A stretch of DNA of 64,000 nt, taken from the NCBI RefSeq assembly GCF_947498345.1, contig NZ_CANMJY010000002.1, forward strand, positions 1 to 64,000, read 5' to 3'. The notes beneath the pieces are model-generated. The model worked only from the letters and a program-made list of their open reading frames with translations. It was not told the origin of the DNA and ran no database searches. Shown piece after piece: positions 7,990-16,715 of the stretch. How positions within the stretch are numbered: the stretch's first letter is position 1; each line of letters starts with the position of its first letter. Origin of the DNA: an uncultured Winogradskyella sp. (GTDB lineage: Bacteria; Bacteroidota; Bacteroidia; Flavobacteriales; Flavobacteriaceae). Both the position numbers and the translations under genes were made by a program.

Positions 7990-9060
7990 TTAGAGGATGG
8001 TGTCTGCACTGAAGGGTTTTGAGGGCTTTCCGTTTATCATAAGTCTCAGGTAGATGGAATGGTTGGGAAGGGATGTGAAATCCGAAGCCTTAAACTCAGG
8101 ATAGAACTCTTTTTCCATAAGACGTGCATCTTGAATTCCGAGTCTAAAGCAAATGATGGTTCCTACATTACCCAGGATACTGGCACGTACTTCTGGGTCT
8201 AACTGGTAGAGGAACTGATTACTCAGATTTAGCCCAATAGCAAACTTCCGAATTTGTGCCAACAGCTCTGAAATCAGCTCTGTTCCACTGAGGGTTTGAA
8301 ATTCATCTATATAATAGAAATAGGGCCTACGGTCTTTTACTGGTGTGTCAATTCTTGAAAAGGCTGCCGAGGACAGGGAAGTGAGCATAAGCCCACCAAT
8401 GATGTTAGCCACATCACTTCCAATGGCACCCTTTGCTAAGTTGATAATAAGAACCGTTTTACTATCGATTATCGACCTTAGAGATAGCTGGTTTTTGTTA
8501 TCTACCAATATACGCTTAACAACATCATGGGATAAGAGTGCACCAAGCTTGTTGAGGATTGGAAGCAGATCATTTGGTTTATATTTTGGAAATTCCTTTT
8601 CAAAAAAGGTCTTGACGGCATCATTTCTAATAAAGGGAATAACTGATGCTCTAAAGGACGTATCATGGATCAACCTTAAAATGTCCGATAGGTTTGAGCC
8701 AGGTTTGTCCAATAGACCAAGCAGGCACATTCTAAGAATATGTTCCATTTTCATACCCCAAGCCGATTTCCAATTACGCTGGAATATCTCAAGGAGATTA
8801 GAAGCCACTAACGATCTTTTTGCAGGACTAACTTTTCGTAAAGGATTATAGCCATAAGGAATATTGGGATCGGTAACATCAAAGTAGATCAGCTTTGTTT
8901 TTGGAAATCGTTGTTTAATGTAGTTTGCCATTGTCTTAGCCGAATCTCCGTGTGGGTCCAGGAACATAAAGCCTCTGTTAGCCATAAGGTCTTCTGACAT
9001 CAAAGTCTGTAATAGGGAAGTCTTACCACTTGATGTCTTTCCGAAAGCGTACAGGTGCAT
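7990..9060 (-). CDS. HerA/TraG-like DNA-transfer ATPase (T4CP superfamily)
   Basis: A DNA-pumping ATPase probably involved in transfer of the element. Walker A is FGKTSSGKTSLLQ at the very N-terminus, followed by GFMFLDPHGDSAK and YFYYIDEFQTL (Walker B) and a FNLSNQFLYQL-type sensor region. A final domain is typical of TraG/TraD C-termini. ATG 9060 leaves only about seven residues before the P-loop, which is short for the family. A 20-codon frame just upstream (9122-9060, with YFARANYR) matches the usual N-terminus and stops at TGATG overlapping this start. The N-terminus therefore looks split or frameshifted. Confidence 0.85.
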   Translation of the reverse strand: MHLYAFGKTSSGKTSLLQTLMSEDLMANRGFMFLDPHGDSAKTMANYIKQRFPKTKLIYFDVTDPNIPYGYNPLRKVSPAKRSLVASNLLEIFQRNWKSAWGMKMEHILRMCLLGLLDKPGSNLSDILRLIHDTSFRASVIPFIRNDAVKTFFEKEFPKYKPNDLLPILNKLGALLSHDVVKRILVDNKNQLSLRSIIDSKTVLIINLAKGAIGSDVANIIGGLMLTSLSSAAFSRIDTPVKDRRPYFYYIDEFQTLSGTELISELLAQIRKFAIGLNLSNQFLYQLDPEVRASILGNVGTIICFRLGIQDARLMEKEFYPEFKASDFTSLPNHSIYLRLMINGKPSKPFSADTIL

Positions 9061-9122
9061 CAATCGATCTTTCTGTAATTTGCCCTGGCAAAATAGCTCA
9101 CCTTATAAGGGTCAAAAGGCAT
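9060..9122 (-). CDS. 20-codon leader overlapping the ATPase start (detached N-terminus?)
   Basis: MPFDPYKVSYFARANYRKID and a stop, whose TGA overlaps the ATG of the ATPase as TGATG. The YFA-x-ANYR sequence is what I would expect at the start of this ATPase family, just before a DRLxHLYxxGKT segment. The leader either couples translation by reinitiation or is the displaced first exon-like piece of a frame-disrupted gene. Confidence 0.45.
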   Translation of the reverse strand: MPFDPYKVSYFARANYRKID

Positions 9123-9563
9123 TTAAAGGGAAGGGACATTAGAGATGAATAATTGGTATGTGATTTTTTGCCCAGATAGGATATTGACAATTTTAAAAAA
9201 TTATCAAATACCGATTATCGGCTGGGGAAAAGAACTGGCTGTATGGGAATAGAGTGATAAGTTGAAGTGACTGACTGGCTATGTAATATCTGCTTTGCTT
9301 ACCTCTATTATATCATGGCAAGCCATCAAGTGCCAGTAAGTAACTTATTTAAGGTTCATCTTATGAACCTTGATTTTATTTTATTATGAGATACACTACT
9401 AGTGGTAACTTAAATATAAAGACACCCAACATTGCCCGAAAGGGTCGCTTGCTTCTTTGAAGTGAGTTAAAGCAACGATGTGAGTAAATCAATTTTCTTG
9501 AATCTTTAGATTTGAGTTAATGAAAGACCCACTGGATTGCTTTCGGTGGGTCTTTTATGTTAT
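9123..9563. other. Non-coding region between transfer ATPase and integrase (candidate attachment/control region)
   Basis: No gene is seen. It holds a CCGATTATCGG palindrome near 9209, a 9-bp hairpin at 9351-9371 followed by a T-rich run, and three loose copies of a TGAGTTAA-like motif between 9460 and 9522. A 10-bp hairpin (9523-9532 with 9546-9555) ends in Ts just before the integrase start. Such repeats beside an integrase could be recombinase arm sites. Confidence 0.4.
9523..9557 (+). terminator. Hairpin with T-run in the integrase leader
   Basis: The arms AAAGACCCAC (9523-9532) and GTGGGTCTTT (9546-9555) pair perfectly, followed by TT. The structure ends 7-9 bases before integrase ATG 9564, so it would terminate read-through or occlude integrase translation. 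Confidence 0.5.
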
Positions 9564-10445
9564 ATGACAATTAAAAAAGCAATACAGATTTATTTAGACT
9601 GGAAACAAACCCATACCAGCGTTGCATGTTCACGCTATATGGTAAGATTAAAACATTTTATAAAATTCATCAGCCCTAAATCCTGTCTGATGGACATCAC
9701 GGGCGATGATATTATAGATTTTCATAAGAGCATGGAACCTATTTACAGCCCGACAACTATCGCTTACTCAGCAAGAATCCTAAAGAATTTCTTTTGGTTC
9801 TGGCACGGAAGGGGGCAGACCGAAATTAATCCCAAGGAAATTATACCTATACGATTTATTAATGCTGATAAAGCGATCGTAACCCAATCTGATTTTGAAG
9901 ATATGAATTTTGCCTTGGGCAACGACACTCTTGCTAATCTTCAAAAAAAGCTGGTACTCAACCTACTTTGGGACACTGGCATGCGGGTCAGTGAACTATT
10001 GGATGTCAGGCTCTCAAATATAAGCAGTCAAAACTTCAATGGTCTTAGAACGGCAAAAGTTAGAAGTCGAAAGACAATGCGCTATGACCTGGTTGTTTGG
10101 TCAGCCCAGACCAATGAGCTTTTGAACCAGTACTTGGGAATTCGATTGTGCTTTCCCATGGCATCGGAATATTTATTATTAAATAGAAAGACAGGGAAGC
10201 CATTCACCAGTAAAAGTGTTCAAAGATGGATAAAGGATATAGCGGATATGGCAATGATAGATAAAGATATCACACCCCACAGTTTCAGACATGGTAAGGC
10301 CAATGCTATATTGGAACATGGTGGTACGGTAAGGGATGTAGGGGCACTACTCAGGCATGTGAGCCCAAGCTCAAGCTTTAATTATCTCCAGCTATCTGAA
10401 CACCGATTCTTACAAACAGCAGGAAAGTTTCTGCGGACAGCGTAA
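9564..10445 (+). CDS. Tyrosine recombinase / integrase of the mobilizable element
   Basis: A 293-residue integrase catalysing integration and excision. The N-terminal SAM-like core-binding domain covers about residues 1-100. The catalytic set is visible: Arg in LLWDTGMRVSELL, HSFRHG (HxxR), LLRHVSPSS (His) and the nucleophile Tyr in FNYLQLS. I use ATG 9564 (MTIKKAIQIY) because upstream in-frame TTG 9537 lies inside the leader hairpin. The gene is monocistronic between two hairpins and close to the transfer gene block, the usual place for an IME integrase. Confidence 0.9.
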   Translation: MTIKKAIQIYLDWKQTHTSVACSRYMVRLKHFIKFISPKSCLMDITGDDIIDFHKSMEPIYSPTTIAYSARILKNFFWFWHGRGQTEINPKEIIPIRFINADKAIVTQSDFEDMNFALGNDTLANLQKKLVLNLLWDTGMRVSELLDVRLSNISSQNFNGLRTAKVRSRKTMRYDLVVWSAQTNELLNQYLGIRLCFPMASEYLLLNRKTGKPFTSKSVQRWIKDIADMAMIDKDITPHSFRHGKANAILEHGGTVRDVGALLRHVSPSSSFNYLQLSEHRFLQTAGKFLRTA

Positions 10446-10482
10446 ATTAAAAAGCAACCTCTAAAAGGTTGCTTTTTAATTT
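10444..10482. terminator. Strong bidirectional terminator after the integrase
   Basis: A perfect 17-bp stem (10444-10460 with 10466-10482) with a 5-base loop. The stem contains its own A and T runs, so it works from both directions. It starts inside the integrase stop codon. Confidence 0.85.
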
Positions 10483-10729
10483 AAGTAGTAATATACTGGT
10501 TGTAGTTCCTTTAGCTATGAATATGGTTTGTACCTAAAATGACTTTATAAAGCTAATCCTTTATATTTAAGTTACCACCGTCCCATCAAGTAATAATACC
10601 TTAAAAGGGTATTTACATTGTTGCTACCAACGTCGCACAATATTGCTTGTCGGACATCATTTCATTTTAGGTATAGATCATATTGGTCTATTTGACCTAA
10701 GGCTAAAGGAAACATAAACAAAATTTAAA

Positions 10730-10939
10730 ATGACGACATTTTATAATGTATGTACGCGAAAGGAAATTACTAGTCCATCTGATAAAAAGATGATTTACCA
10801 TAAGGTAGGTGTTGTAAAGGTGACTAATAATGGCGGTTGGTTTCTTCAGCTCTTCCAACAACCAGAGACCGATTTCTTGATCTTTCCCAATCAGAACGAG
10901 CAGTTACCGGTAATCAATTACGAAAGCCATGACGCTTAG
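10730..10939 (+). CDS. Small mobile-element protein upstream of the HTH protein
   Basis: A 69-residue protein without signal or membrane segment, overlapping the next gene by 11 bases. It reads as a small beta-rich fold (KVGVVKVTNNGGWFLQLFQQP). No family is recognised. The overlap suggests it is co-translated with the replication-like HTH protein. The 284 bases upstream (10446-10729) hold only the terminator and a short AATACC/GGTATT hairpin near 10610. Confidence 0.6.
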   Translation: MTTFYNVCTRKEITSPSDKKMIYHKVGVVKVTNNGGWFLQLFQQPETDFLIFPNQNEQLPVINYESHDA

Positions 10940-11444
10940 GTACACTACTCCTGTTGCGAATGTTTTCTTTGATAGTCTTATGCAACAGTTGTCATCCTCG
11001 GCCATTCGCGTCTATCTAAAGATCGCTCGCAACACTAATGGTTGGCGAAATGAACTTGGGCAGGTGAAAAAACGGGATTGGATAGCGCACTCCCAGTTTG
11101 GCAAGGTCGGTGTTAGCCCAAGAAGTGTCACGACTGCCGTTGAAGAACTGCTCAGTCTTGAACTGATTCATGTCACGGATGAACAGGGCAATAGTTTGCA
11201 CGACCCCCAGAAACGCAAACGTGCCAAGCGCATTTATTACGGTCTTATCGACCAGACCCAAGCACAAACTGCTTTCAACAGCGCACAAAACCACAAAAAC
11301 AAAACGCAATTTCAGCCGACGACAAAAGAAAGTTCTACAAAAGAAAAGTACAACGTAAATGAACGTTTAACAGACAAACAAAGAATGCAACAAATATTAC
11401 AAAATGAAGAAGAAAAACAGATTAAAAGAGATGATTGGTTGTAG
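10929..11444 (+). CDS. Helix-turn-helix replication-initiation-like protein
   Basis: A 171-residue protein whose first 110 residues form a winged-helix-like domain: SSSAIRVYLKIARNTNGW, then GVSPRSVTTAVEELLSLELI, typical of phage replication O / RepA-type initiators and MarR-like DNA binders. The C-terminal 60 residues are polar and probably disordered. Its place between the integrase and the cargo fits a replication or copy-control function for the excised element. A regulator is the alternative. Confidence 0.55.
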   Translation: MTLRYTTPVANVFFDSLMQQLSSSAIRVYLKIARNTNGWRNELGQVKKRDWIAHSQFGKVGVSPRSVTTAVEELLSLELIHVTDEQGNSLHDPQKRKRAKRIYYGLIDQTQAQTAFNSAQNHKNKTQFQPTTKESSTKEKYNVNERLTDKQRMQQILQNEEEKQIKRDDWL

Positions 11445-11478
11445 TCAATCATCTTTTTTAATAACTGAACATTCATAC

Positions 11479-13266
11479 TTAATAAGTTCTTTCATAATAT
11501 ATACGCTTTATAGATGATACAATTTCAAAACCAAAAGTGTTCTTAATATAATTATCTGCCAAATCTTCGAATTTCTTCAAACTAGTTGGTAATAACGTTA
11601 TTATTGAGTTGCCATAAAAAGACCTTTTCTCAGAAATGGCTTCCTTTGAAATTGGAACAATTATTCTATCATTCACATAATAATTTATTAATCCAAAACG
11701 AATTGAATACCAAAGAAAAATATCTTGAGAGCAACCTAGTTTTTGATGGTTAATCTGATATCTATCAAACTCATTTTTAATATTTTTAGGAAAGAACTTT
11801 TCTAAATCATCTAAATACTCTATAAGTTTATCCTCATATGCTATATAATCGATATCAATTTTTTCTAAGCAATTTAAAAGTCTTAATTCTGATGATTCAT
11901 CATTTTTCTCCTCTTTATTATCTATCAAAACACATAAAGAATAATCATCTCTATTAATTTTCAATCTTTTGAACTCATTCATAATTATACCGTATTCAAA
12001 TTCGATTTTTTTATTTAGCTCATAATCACTCATCTTTCTAATTTCTTTATAATCAAAATGAGCAAATTCTACACTATACTTATTAACATGTAACTTCTTT
12101 CTATACGGGTTAAACGAATTCAAAGAATTAATGACATTATTAGTATAGATGTTAGCTATTTCTACAGCAGTTCCCCAACATAAAGTTACACCACTACCAC
12201 CATGTCCAAAATTATTGTATAAGCTTATTTTCTCACCTGAACCAAATTGATGATTGTAGTGATTAAGAAAATATCCTTTTCCATCTTCGAAGTAAGGTCT
12301 AGATCCAATAAGAATCTTGTTGGGCATATTAATATTGATTTTATGATTTTTTAGAAAAAGCTGAAGGCCAAAATCGTCTAATTCTGGATTAGAAATCAAT
12401 TCTTTTAATCTATTAAGAAGTCTATCTATTAAATCTCTCTCATTTTCACCTTTTTTTATTTCACCAGTACCTATTGTTAACTCATTCTTTCTGCAAAGGA
12501 TAGTTAATTCACCCATAACAATAGTATTTTCATAGGTGTGTAAATTTTTCAATTTATATAAAAGCAAAACACCTTTTTTAGGTCTTATTATCCTGTTGCT
12601 AAAAATGTTAATTTTCTTCTTGTTGAAAATACTAAACCCATTCAAACCAGTACAATTGAATACCACTTTTTCTTTTAAGCTTTTTAAGTTTGATGGACCT
12701 ATTTTTTTAGTTTTAAGTTCACCACCTAGACTTATAAATAGTTGCTCAAGAAATTTCAAAAAAATAGGGGGATCTATAGCATAAGTTAGGTATCCATGTA
12801 AGTATCTGAACTCTATATTAGAAGATGTTGAATTATCTAAATATTTTTCTTCAATAGTTGTATTTTTAATATTTTTAGAAGCCCAAAAGTCTTTTAATAA
12901 TTTAATATAGTAAAAATCACTTTTTAAGTTTCCGTTTGATTTTATAGAATCTAAAGAATATTCAAAATGTTTTTTTTTGTAAACTCCTAAGTCCTGATTC
13001 TTTCGTTTTTCAGAAATATCAAAAAAAAACTCTAGTGATTTTTTAGAAATTTGCCATATTTGTTCAATTACTTCTTTGGATTCGTTTTCTAAATTATTGA
13101 AAAGCTTATAAGGTTGCCATAGAGCACAAGCAACTATACTAACCGTATTTTCTGGGTTGGATTGAATTTTATCTTTAGTATAGATAATCACTTCTCTGCC
13201 TTGTTGTAACAGAGCTATTGCTGTACAATAGCCTATTACCCCATTACCTATCACTGCTATTTTCAT
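11479..13266 (-). CDS. DAAO-family FAD-dependent oxidoreductase with novel C-terminal domain
   Basis: The N-terminal 375 residues are a D-amino-acid/D-aspartate oxidase-like flavoprotein. It has the dinucleotide-binding MKIAVIGNGVIGYCTA (GxGxxG at residues 7-12), a second FAD-fold region with VVFNCTGLNG (about 201-210), and GSRPYFED (about 321) leading to NNFGHGGSGVTLCWG (about 351-365). That last segment is the FAD-pyrophosphate-binding signature of DAAO enzymes. Residues about 385-595 form an extra domain with no recognised family. Oxidase activity would make H2O2, a keto acid and ammonia. It is the last gene of a four-gene operon, 2 bases after its neighbour. Metabolic cargo or a toxic effector are both possible. 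Confidence 0.8.
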   Translation of the reverse strand: MKIAVIGNGVIGYCTAIALLQQGREVIIYTKDKIQSNPENTVSIVACALWQPYKLFNNLENESKEVIEQIWQISKKSLEFFFDISEKRKNQDLGVYKKKHFEYSLDSIKSNGNLKSDFYYIKLLKDFWASKNIKNTTIEEKYLDNSTSSNIEFRYLHGYLTYAIDPPIFLKFLEQLFISLGGELKTKKIGPSNLKSLKEKVVFNCTGLNGFSIFNKKKINIFSNRIIRPKKGVLLLYKLKNLHTYENTIVMGELTILCRKNELTIGTGEIKKGENERDLIDRLLNRLKELISNPELDDFGLQLFLKNHKININMPNKILIGSRPYFEDGKGYFLNHYNHQFGSGEKISLYNNFGHGGSGVTLCWGTAVEIANIYTNNVINSLNSFNPYRKKLHVNKYSVEFAHFDYKEIRKMSDYELNKKIEFEYGIIMNEFKRLKINRDDYSLCVLIDNKEEKNDESSELRLLNCLEKIDIDYIAYEDKLIEYLDDLEKFFPKNIKNEFDRYQINHQKLGCSQDIFLWYSIRFGLINYYVNDRIIVPISKEAISEKRSFYGNSIITLLPTSLKKFEDLADNYIKNTFGFEIVSSIKRIYYERTY

Positions 13267-13268
13267 AA

Positions 13269-14123
13269 TTATTGAGGTATTTTATTTCGTAAAGTCCTTG
13301 CTATGGTTAATATATTCTCGAAGTAGTTACAGTATTTGTTTACCTCTGATAACTCTGTAGTAAATAAAGCTTCCTTACCACCATTTTGATTTATGGATTC
13401 ATTTGCTTTTCGAAGTATATAGTCATCGTAAATCACAAAGTCAATTAAGTATTTAGCGTCTATATTGTCCTTATCAACATATATGACATATATTTCTATT
13501 CCCAGTTCTAGATGTTTTTTAAATATATCTTTGAAGCTATTAATTGAAGAGCTCTCAATAAGAAAAATCCTAATGGCTTTTTCTTTCTTTCGATCTATAT
13601 TTTGTTCATGGGCTTTTAAATATAGAGTTCCTTCATGACTAGTCCACCATTTTTCATCTTGATAGCTAATGGCCTTTAAATTATTATTACAGCATTCAAG
13701 AACTTTTTTAGTAACCAAAAGCTCATTACTCGCATTACATCTATACTTACCTCTTTGGATAATTTTCAATTGATAGTTGTATTGATCTAGGATATTTTCT
13801 AAGAAGAAATCATAAAAGCGATCTTTTCTCTCATTAATTTCATATGTAAGTGATACTGTTTCGCCTATTTTCGGGGTTTGCGATAATAGTCGAATAAATT
13901 TCTCGACTAAGTCTTTTTGTTTTTCTACTTTATCTTGATAAGAATGGAGTCTATAGATTACTTTTAATAACAACGATAATAATAGTCCAAGTGTAGCATC
14001 TCTAACTGCTTGTTTACTGGAACTTCCGAAATGAAGACTAGTCAAAAGTATACCAGTAAAAAACAAAAGTAAGCCTATAGCAATTGGCCAGTTTTTTTCT
14101 ATGAAGTTATTATTCTTTCTCAC
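13269..14123 (-). CDS. Two-span membrane protein with cytosolic W/RIF-type domain
   Basis: A 284-residue protein with two closely spaced membrane segments (WPIAIGLLLFFTGILLTSL and an ATLGLLLSLLLKVIY segment), a linker helix, and a cytosolic domain. The domain contains KWWTSHEGTLYLKAHEQNI, then AIRIFLIESS and GIEIYVIYVDKD, an alternating beta/alpha pattern. I have seen this W...YL...RIFI arrangement in uncharacterised bacterial proteins but cannot name the family. It overlaps the dehydrogenase gene by 14 bases and lies 2 bases from the flavoprotein, so it is translationally linked to both. It could anchor or sense for the operon. Confidence 0.7.
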   Translation of the reverse strand: MRKNNNFIEKNWPIAIGLLLFFTGILLTSLHFGSSSKQAVRDATLGLLLSLLLKVIYRLHSYQDKVEKQKDLVEKFIRLLSQTPKIGETVSLTYEINERKDRFYDFFLENILDQYNYQLKIIQRGKYRCNASNELLVTKKVLECCNNNLKAISYQDEKWWTSHEGTLYLKAHEQNIDRKKEKAIRIFLIESSSINSFKDIFKKHLELGIEIYVIYVDKDNIDAKYLIDFVIYDDYILRKANESINQNGGKEALFTTELSEVNKYCNYFENILTIARTLRNKIPQ

Positions 14124-15066
14124 AACCTTTGTTTATGCAAAACGCATCATCTTTTTTTAGAAGTAAATTTATTATTGATTGAGTAGTCATATTACTCACT
14201 GTATCTATAGCTTCTTGCGTGTTGAAACCTGTTTGGGAGTTAGAATAAAAAAATCTATTTGCTGGGAAATTAGGTATCTTACCATCTGGTGCTTTGTCAA
14301 AAGCTGCAAATATTTTTTCATCCTTTAGTAGTTTATACATTTCTTTTAAGTCAACTGCTTCAGGAAAAGCGGCATTGATTAATATGGCATCTTTATGCAT
14401 TAATTGTAAATCATTTTTGTTTATGAATTTTTCTCCAACCTCGTTTGAAAAATGGAGTGAGATAATATCTGCTCTATTCATTAAATCCAATTTTGAAACA
14501 AATTCAATACCTAATCCACTTTCGAGAAAGAATTTCCTATTTCTTGAATAATACAATATGTCCTTAACTCCAAGAGATTTTAAATATTTACATACTAGTA
14601 TTCCTATTCTTCCTAATCCAATAATTCCAATTGTTTTATTTTTTATGGATTTTGTAGTTTTAAAAGACTTACTTCCGGTACGTCCTAAGCTCAATACTTC
14701 TCGATTCATCATAAGCATCAAGCTAAGAGTATACTCAGCTACAGCATCCGCATTTCCTCCTGGACAATTTGAGATGAGTATTCCTTTATCTGTTGCAGCT
14801 TCATAACCTGTTATAAATTCTTTATATCCAGATCCTGTAAACGATATTGCTTTAAGCTTGTCTGCAGATTTAATAACTCTCTCAGTAACTTTTTCTATTC
14901 CTCCTAAGATATAACCAGTTTTTCCCTTAATAGCTGAGCACAAATCTTTTTCGGATAGATTTGGGTTGTCAATTCGTTCAATATCAAACCCTGCTTTATT
15001 TATGATTCTCTCATGCTTTTTATGAATGAAGAGACTATCAGTTATTAAAATTTTTTGTCGATTCAT
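14110..15066 (-). CDS. D-isomer-specific 2-hydroxyacid dehydrogenase
   Basis: An NAD(P)-dependent enzyme interconverting a 2-hydroxy and a 2-keto acid. The N-terminal substrate half contains ISNCPGGNADAVAEYTL. The Rossmann half begins IGIIGLGRIGILV (GxGxxG) with YYSRNRK as dinucleotide-selecting segment, then ILINAAFPEAVD. The usual catalytic His-Pro pair near the C-terminus is not evident (SNSQTGFNTQEA is in that place), so activity may be altered. I choose ATG 15066 (MNRQKILITD); the longer frame to 15129 adds an unlikely 21 residues. It follows the CARF regulator by 77 bases. Confidence 0.85.
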   Translation of the reverse strand: MNRQKILITDSLFIHKKHERIINKAGFDIERIDNPNLSEKDLCSAIKGKTGYILGGIEKVTERVIKSADKLKAISFTGSGYKEFITGYEAATDKGILISNCPGGNADAVAEYTLSLMLMMNREVLSLGRTGSKSFKTTKSIKNKTIGIIGLGRIGILVCKYLKSLGVKDILYYSRNRKFFLESGLGIEFVSKLDLMNRADIISLHFSNEVGEKFINKNDLQLMHKDAILINAAFPEAVDLKEMYKLLKDEKIFAAFDKAPDGKIPNFPANRFFYSNSQTGFNTQEAIDTVSNMTTQSIINLLLKKDDAFCINKGCEKE

Positions 15067-15143
15067 ATTAATTAATTTTACATTCTTATTGTTTTGATTC
15101 AAGCTTATATCTGATTTGATGATTTTCAATGTATAGACAGAGC

Positions 15144-16577
15144 TTATAAATGATATTTTTCAATTTTCTTTTTTAGTGTGTTATATGCTATTTCTAAAAC
15201 CATAGAAGATTTACTTAAATTTCTATTATACATTGCTAGGACCATTTTTATATGTTTCTTCTCCATGTCTCTTAAGCTAAGAGAAGCTATTGAACCTTGA
15301 GGATACTTGATTTTATTTGGAATATCCTCCATAACTATTTCCTTTTCACAATACACATAAAATCGCTCAATTATATTCTCAACCTCTCTTATATTTCCTG
15401 GAAAGGAATAATTATATAGACAACTCTTTACTTCTTTAGTGAATCTAAGTTTTGGCTTATCAAAAAGACGACTCTTCTTTTCTAAAAAAAAAGTGAACAA
15501 CGATTCTTTTTCTTTTGTGGGAAGTTCGCGGAATGCTATTGCTCTAATATCAGCTACCGCTAGCCTGTAATATAAATCTGCCCTAAAAGATCCCTTCTCA
15601 ACTAAGCTCCAGAGATTTTCATTAGTTGCTGATATGACTCTTACATCAACTTTATATTTTTCATAGCTTCCTACTGGTGATACTTCTCGTTCTTGAAGAA
15701 CACTAAGAAGGTTTTGCTGTAATCTGGGTGTAATATTACCTATTTCATCTAAGAATATAGTTCCTTGATGAGCCTCTCTGAAAGCACCTTTAAAGTCAGT
15801 TGTCGCATCTGTAAAAGCCCCTTTAACATGTCCGAAGAGATGACTTTCTATAAGGTTTTCTGGGATTGCACCGCAGTCAACTTTGATAAATGGATATTTA
15901 CTTCTTCTTGATTGTTTATGAATATATTTTGCTAAAACACCTTTTCCTGTTCCTGTTTCACCAGAAATAAAAGTAGTTACATCATTGGCTGATGCTATTT
16001 TCTTAGCAAGATCAAATACTTTCTGAATGGTTGCTGTAAATTCAAATAATCCTTTTTCAAAAGGATTCCTTTTATTGCTTTCTTGTATTGCAAGACCATT
16101 TATCAGGTTGGCATATTTTACCTCTATATATTCTTTTTTAGGTTCGCCTTTTCTATATCTAGGAGGCCGCACATGAAATAATTTAATGTTTTTATATTCC
16201 ATTGCTAGTAAATACCACGCAGTCTGCATTGCTGGTGTTCCTGGGGATACAAAAATCTCTACATCTTCTTCAATATATTCTCTTAGCAAAGGAAACAACT
16301 TATCTTTAATCTCCTCTATACTAACTACATCTTTAATATCCATGTATTGCGGGAGAGTATTCTTCTGGTAGGTTCTTCTCAGGTGATTAAAAAGAAATTG
16401 AAACTTTGTGTCTGGATTTTGTTCAGACGATCCAGATAAAAGAAGATGTAAATCGTAGTCGAAAATATGTGAGTAAAATTCACAATGGGTACCATGACTA
16501 TTTACAATGACTTTTCCATCATCATTTTTTTTGAAATCATGACTATACGCGATCCAAGAAATTAAAATTTTTCTCAT
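15144..16577 (-). CDS. RtcR-like CARF-sigma54 activator (bacterial enhancer-binding protein)
   Basis: A 477-residue regulator. Residues 1-150 resemble the RtcR N-terminal CARF domain, with SPGTPAMQTAWYLLA at about 111-125 as the ligand-loop motif. CARF domains bind cyclic oligoadenylates or RNA ends. Residues about 175-420 are a sigma54 AAA+ domain: GETGTGKG (Walker A, 206-213), GAFTDA (253-258, a variant of the sigma54-contacting GAFTGA loop), GTIFLDE (Walker B), and a PGNIREVENIIERF segment. The C-terminus is a Fis-like HTH (about 431-477). It is the first gene of the leftward operon and no RtcA or RtcB gene is near, so it probably controls the three genes below it. Confidence 0.85.
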   Translation of the reverse strand: MRKILISWIAYSHDFKKNDDGKVIVNSHGTHCEFYSHIFDYDLHLLLSGSSEQNPDTKFQFLFNHLRRTYQKNTLPQYMDIKDVVSIEEIKDKLFPLLREYIEEDVEIFVSPGTPAMQTAWYLLAMEYKNIKLFHVRPPRYRKGEPKKEYIEVKYANLINGLAIQESNKRNPFEKGLFEFTATIQKVFDLAKKIASANDVTTFISGETGTGKGVLAKYIHKQSRRSKYPFIKVDCGAIPENLIESHLFGHVKGAFTDATTDFKGAFREAHQGTIFLDEIGNITPRLQQNLLSVLQEREVSPVGSYEKYKVDVRVISATNENLWSLVEKGSFRADLYYRLAVADIRAIAFRELPTKEKESLFTFFLEKKSRLFDKPKLRFTKEVKSCLYNYSFPGNIREVENIIERFYVYCEKEIVMEDIPNKIKYPQGSIASLSLRDMEKKHIKMVLAMYNRNLSKSSMVLEIAYNTLKKKIEKYHL

Positions 16578-16594
16578 CTAGTTTTCTTATCAAT

Positions 16595-16715
16595 TTTTGA
16601 TACTAGTTTTCAGATTTTGATATCCTTTGTTTTTTTAAATAATTGATAATCAATTATATAAGTGTGGACTAAGCATTGAATTTAATATAGCAGTTGTTCA
16701 TTGAAAATCTGAAAA
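16595..16715. promoter_or_regulatory. Cluster of repeat operators upstream of the CARF-sigma54 operon
   Basis: Two direct TTTTGATA repeats (16595-16602, 16615-16622) are spaced exactly 20 bases apart. A TTTTCAGATTTT / AAAATCTGAAAA inverted pair lies at 16607-16618 and 16704-16715. A 17-base palindrome, TAATTGATAATCAATTA, is at 16640-16656. The two-helical-turn spacing suits an enhancer-binding protein site. No GG-N10-GC sigma54 core was found on either strand between 16578 and 16868. Confidence 0.45.

Noticed and set aside
9400-9530. Possible tRNA gene as attachment site beside the integrase
   Set aside because: No cloverleaf with T-loop GGTTCRA and acceptor pairing could be built.
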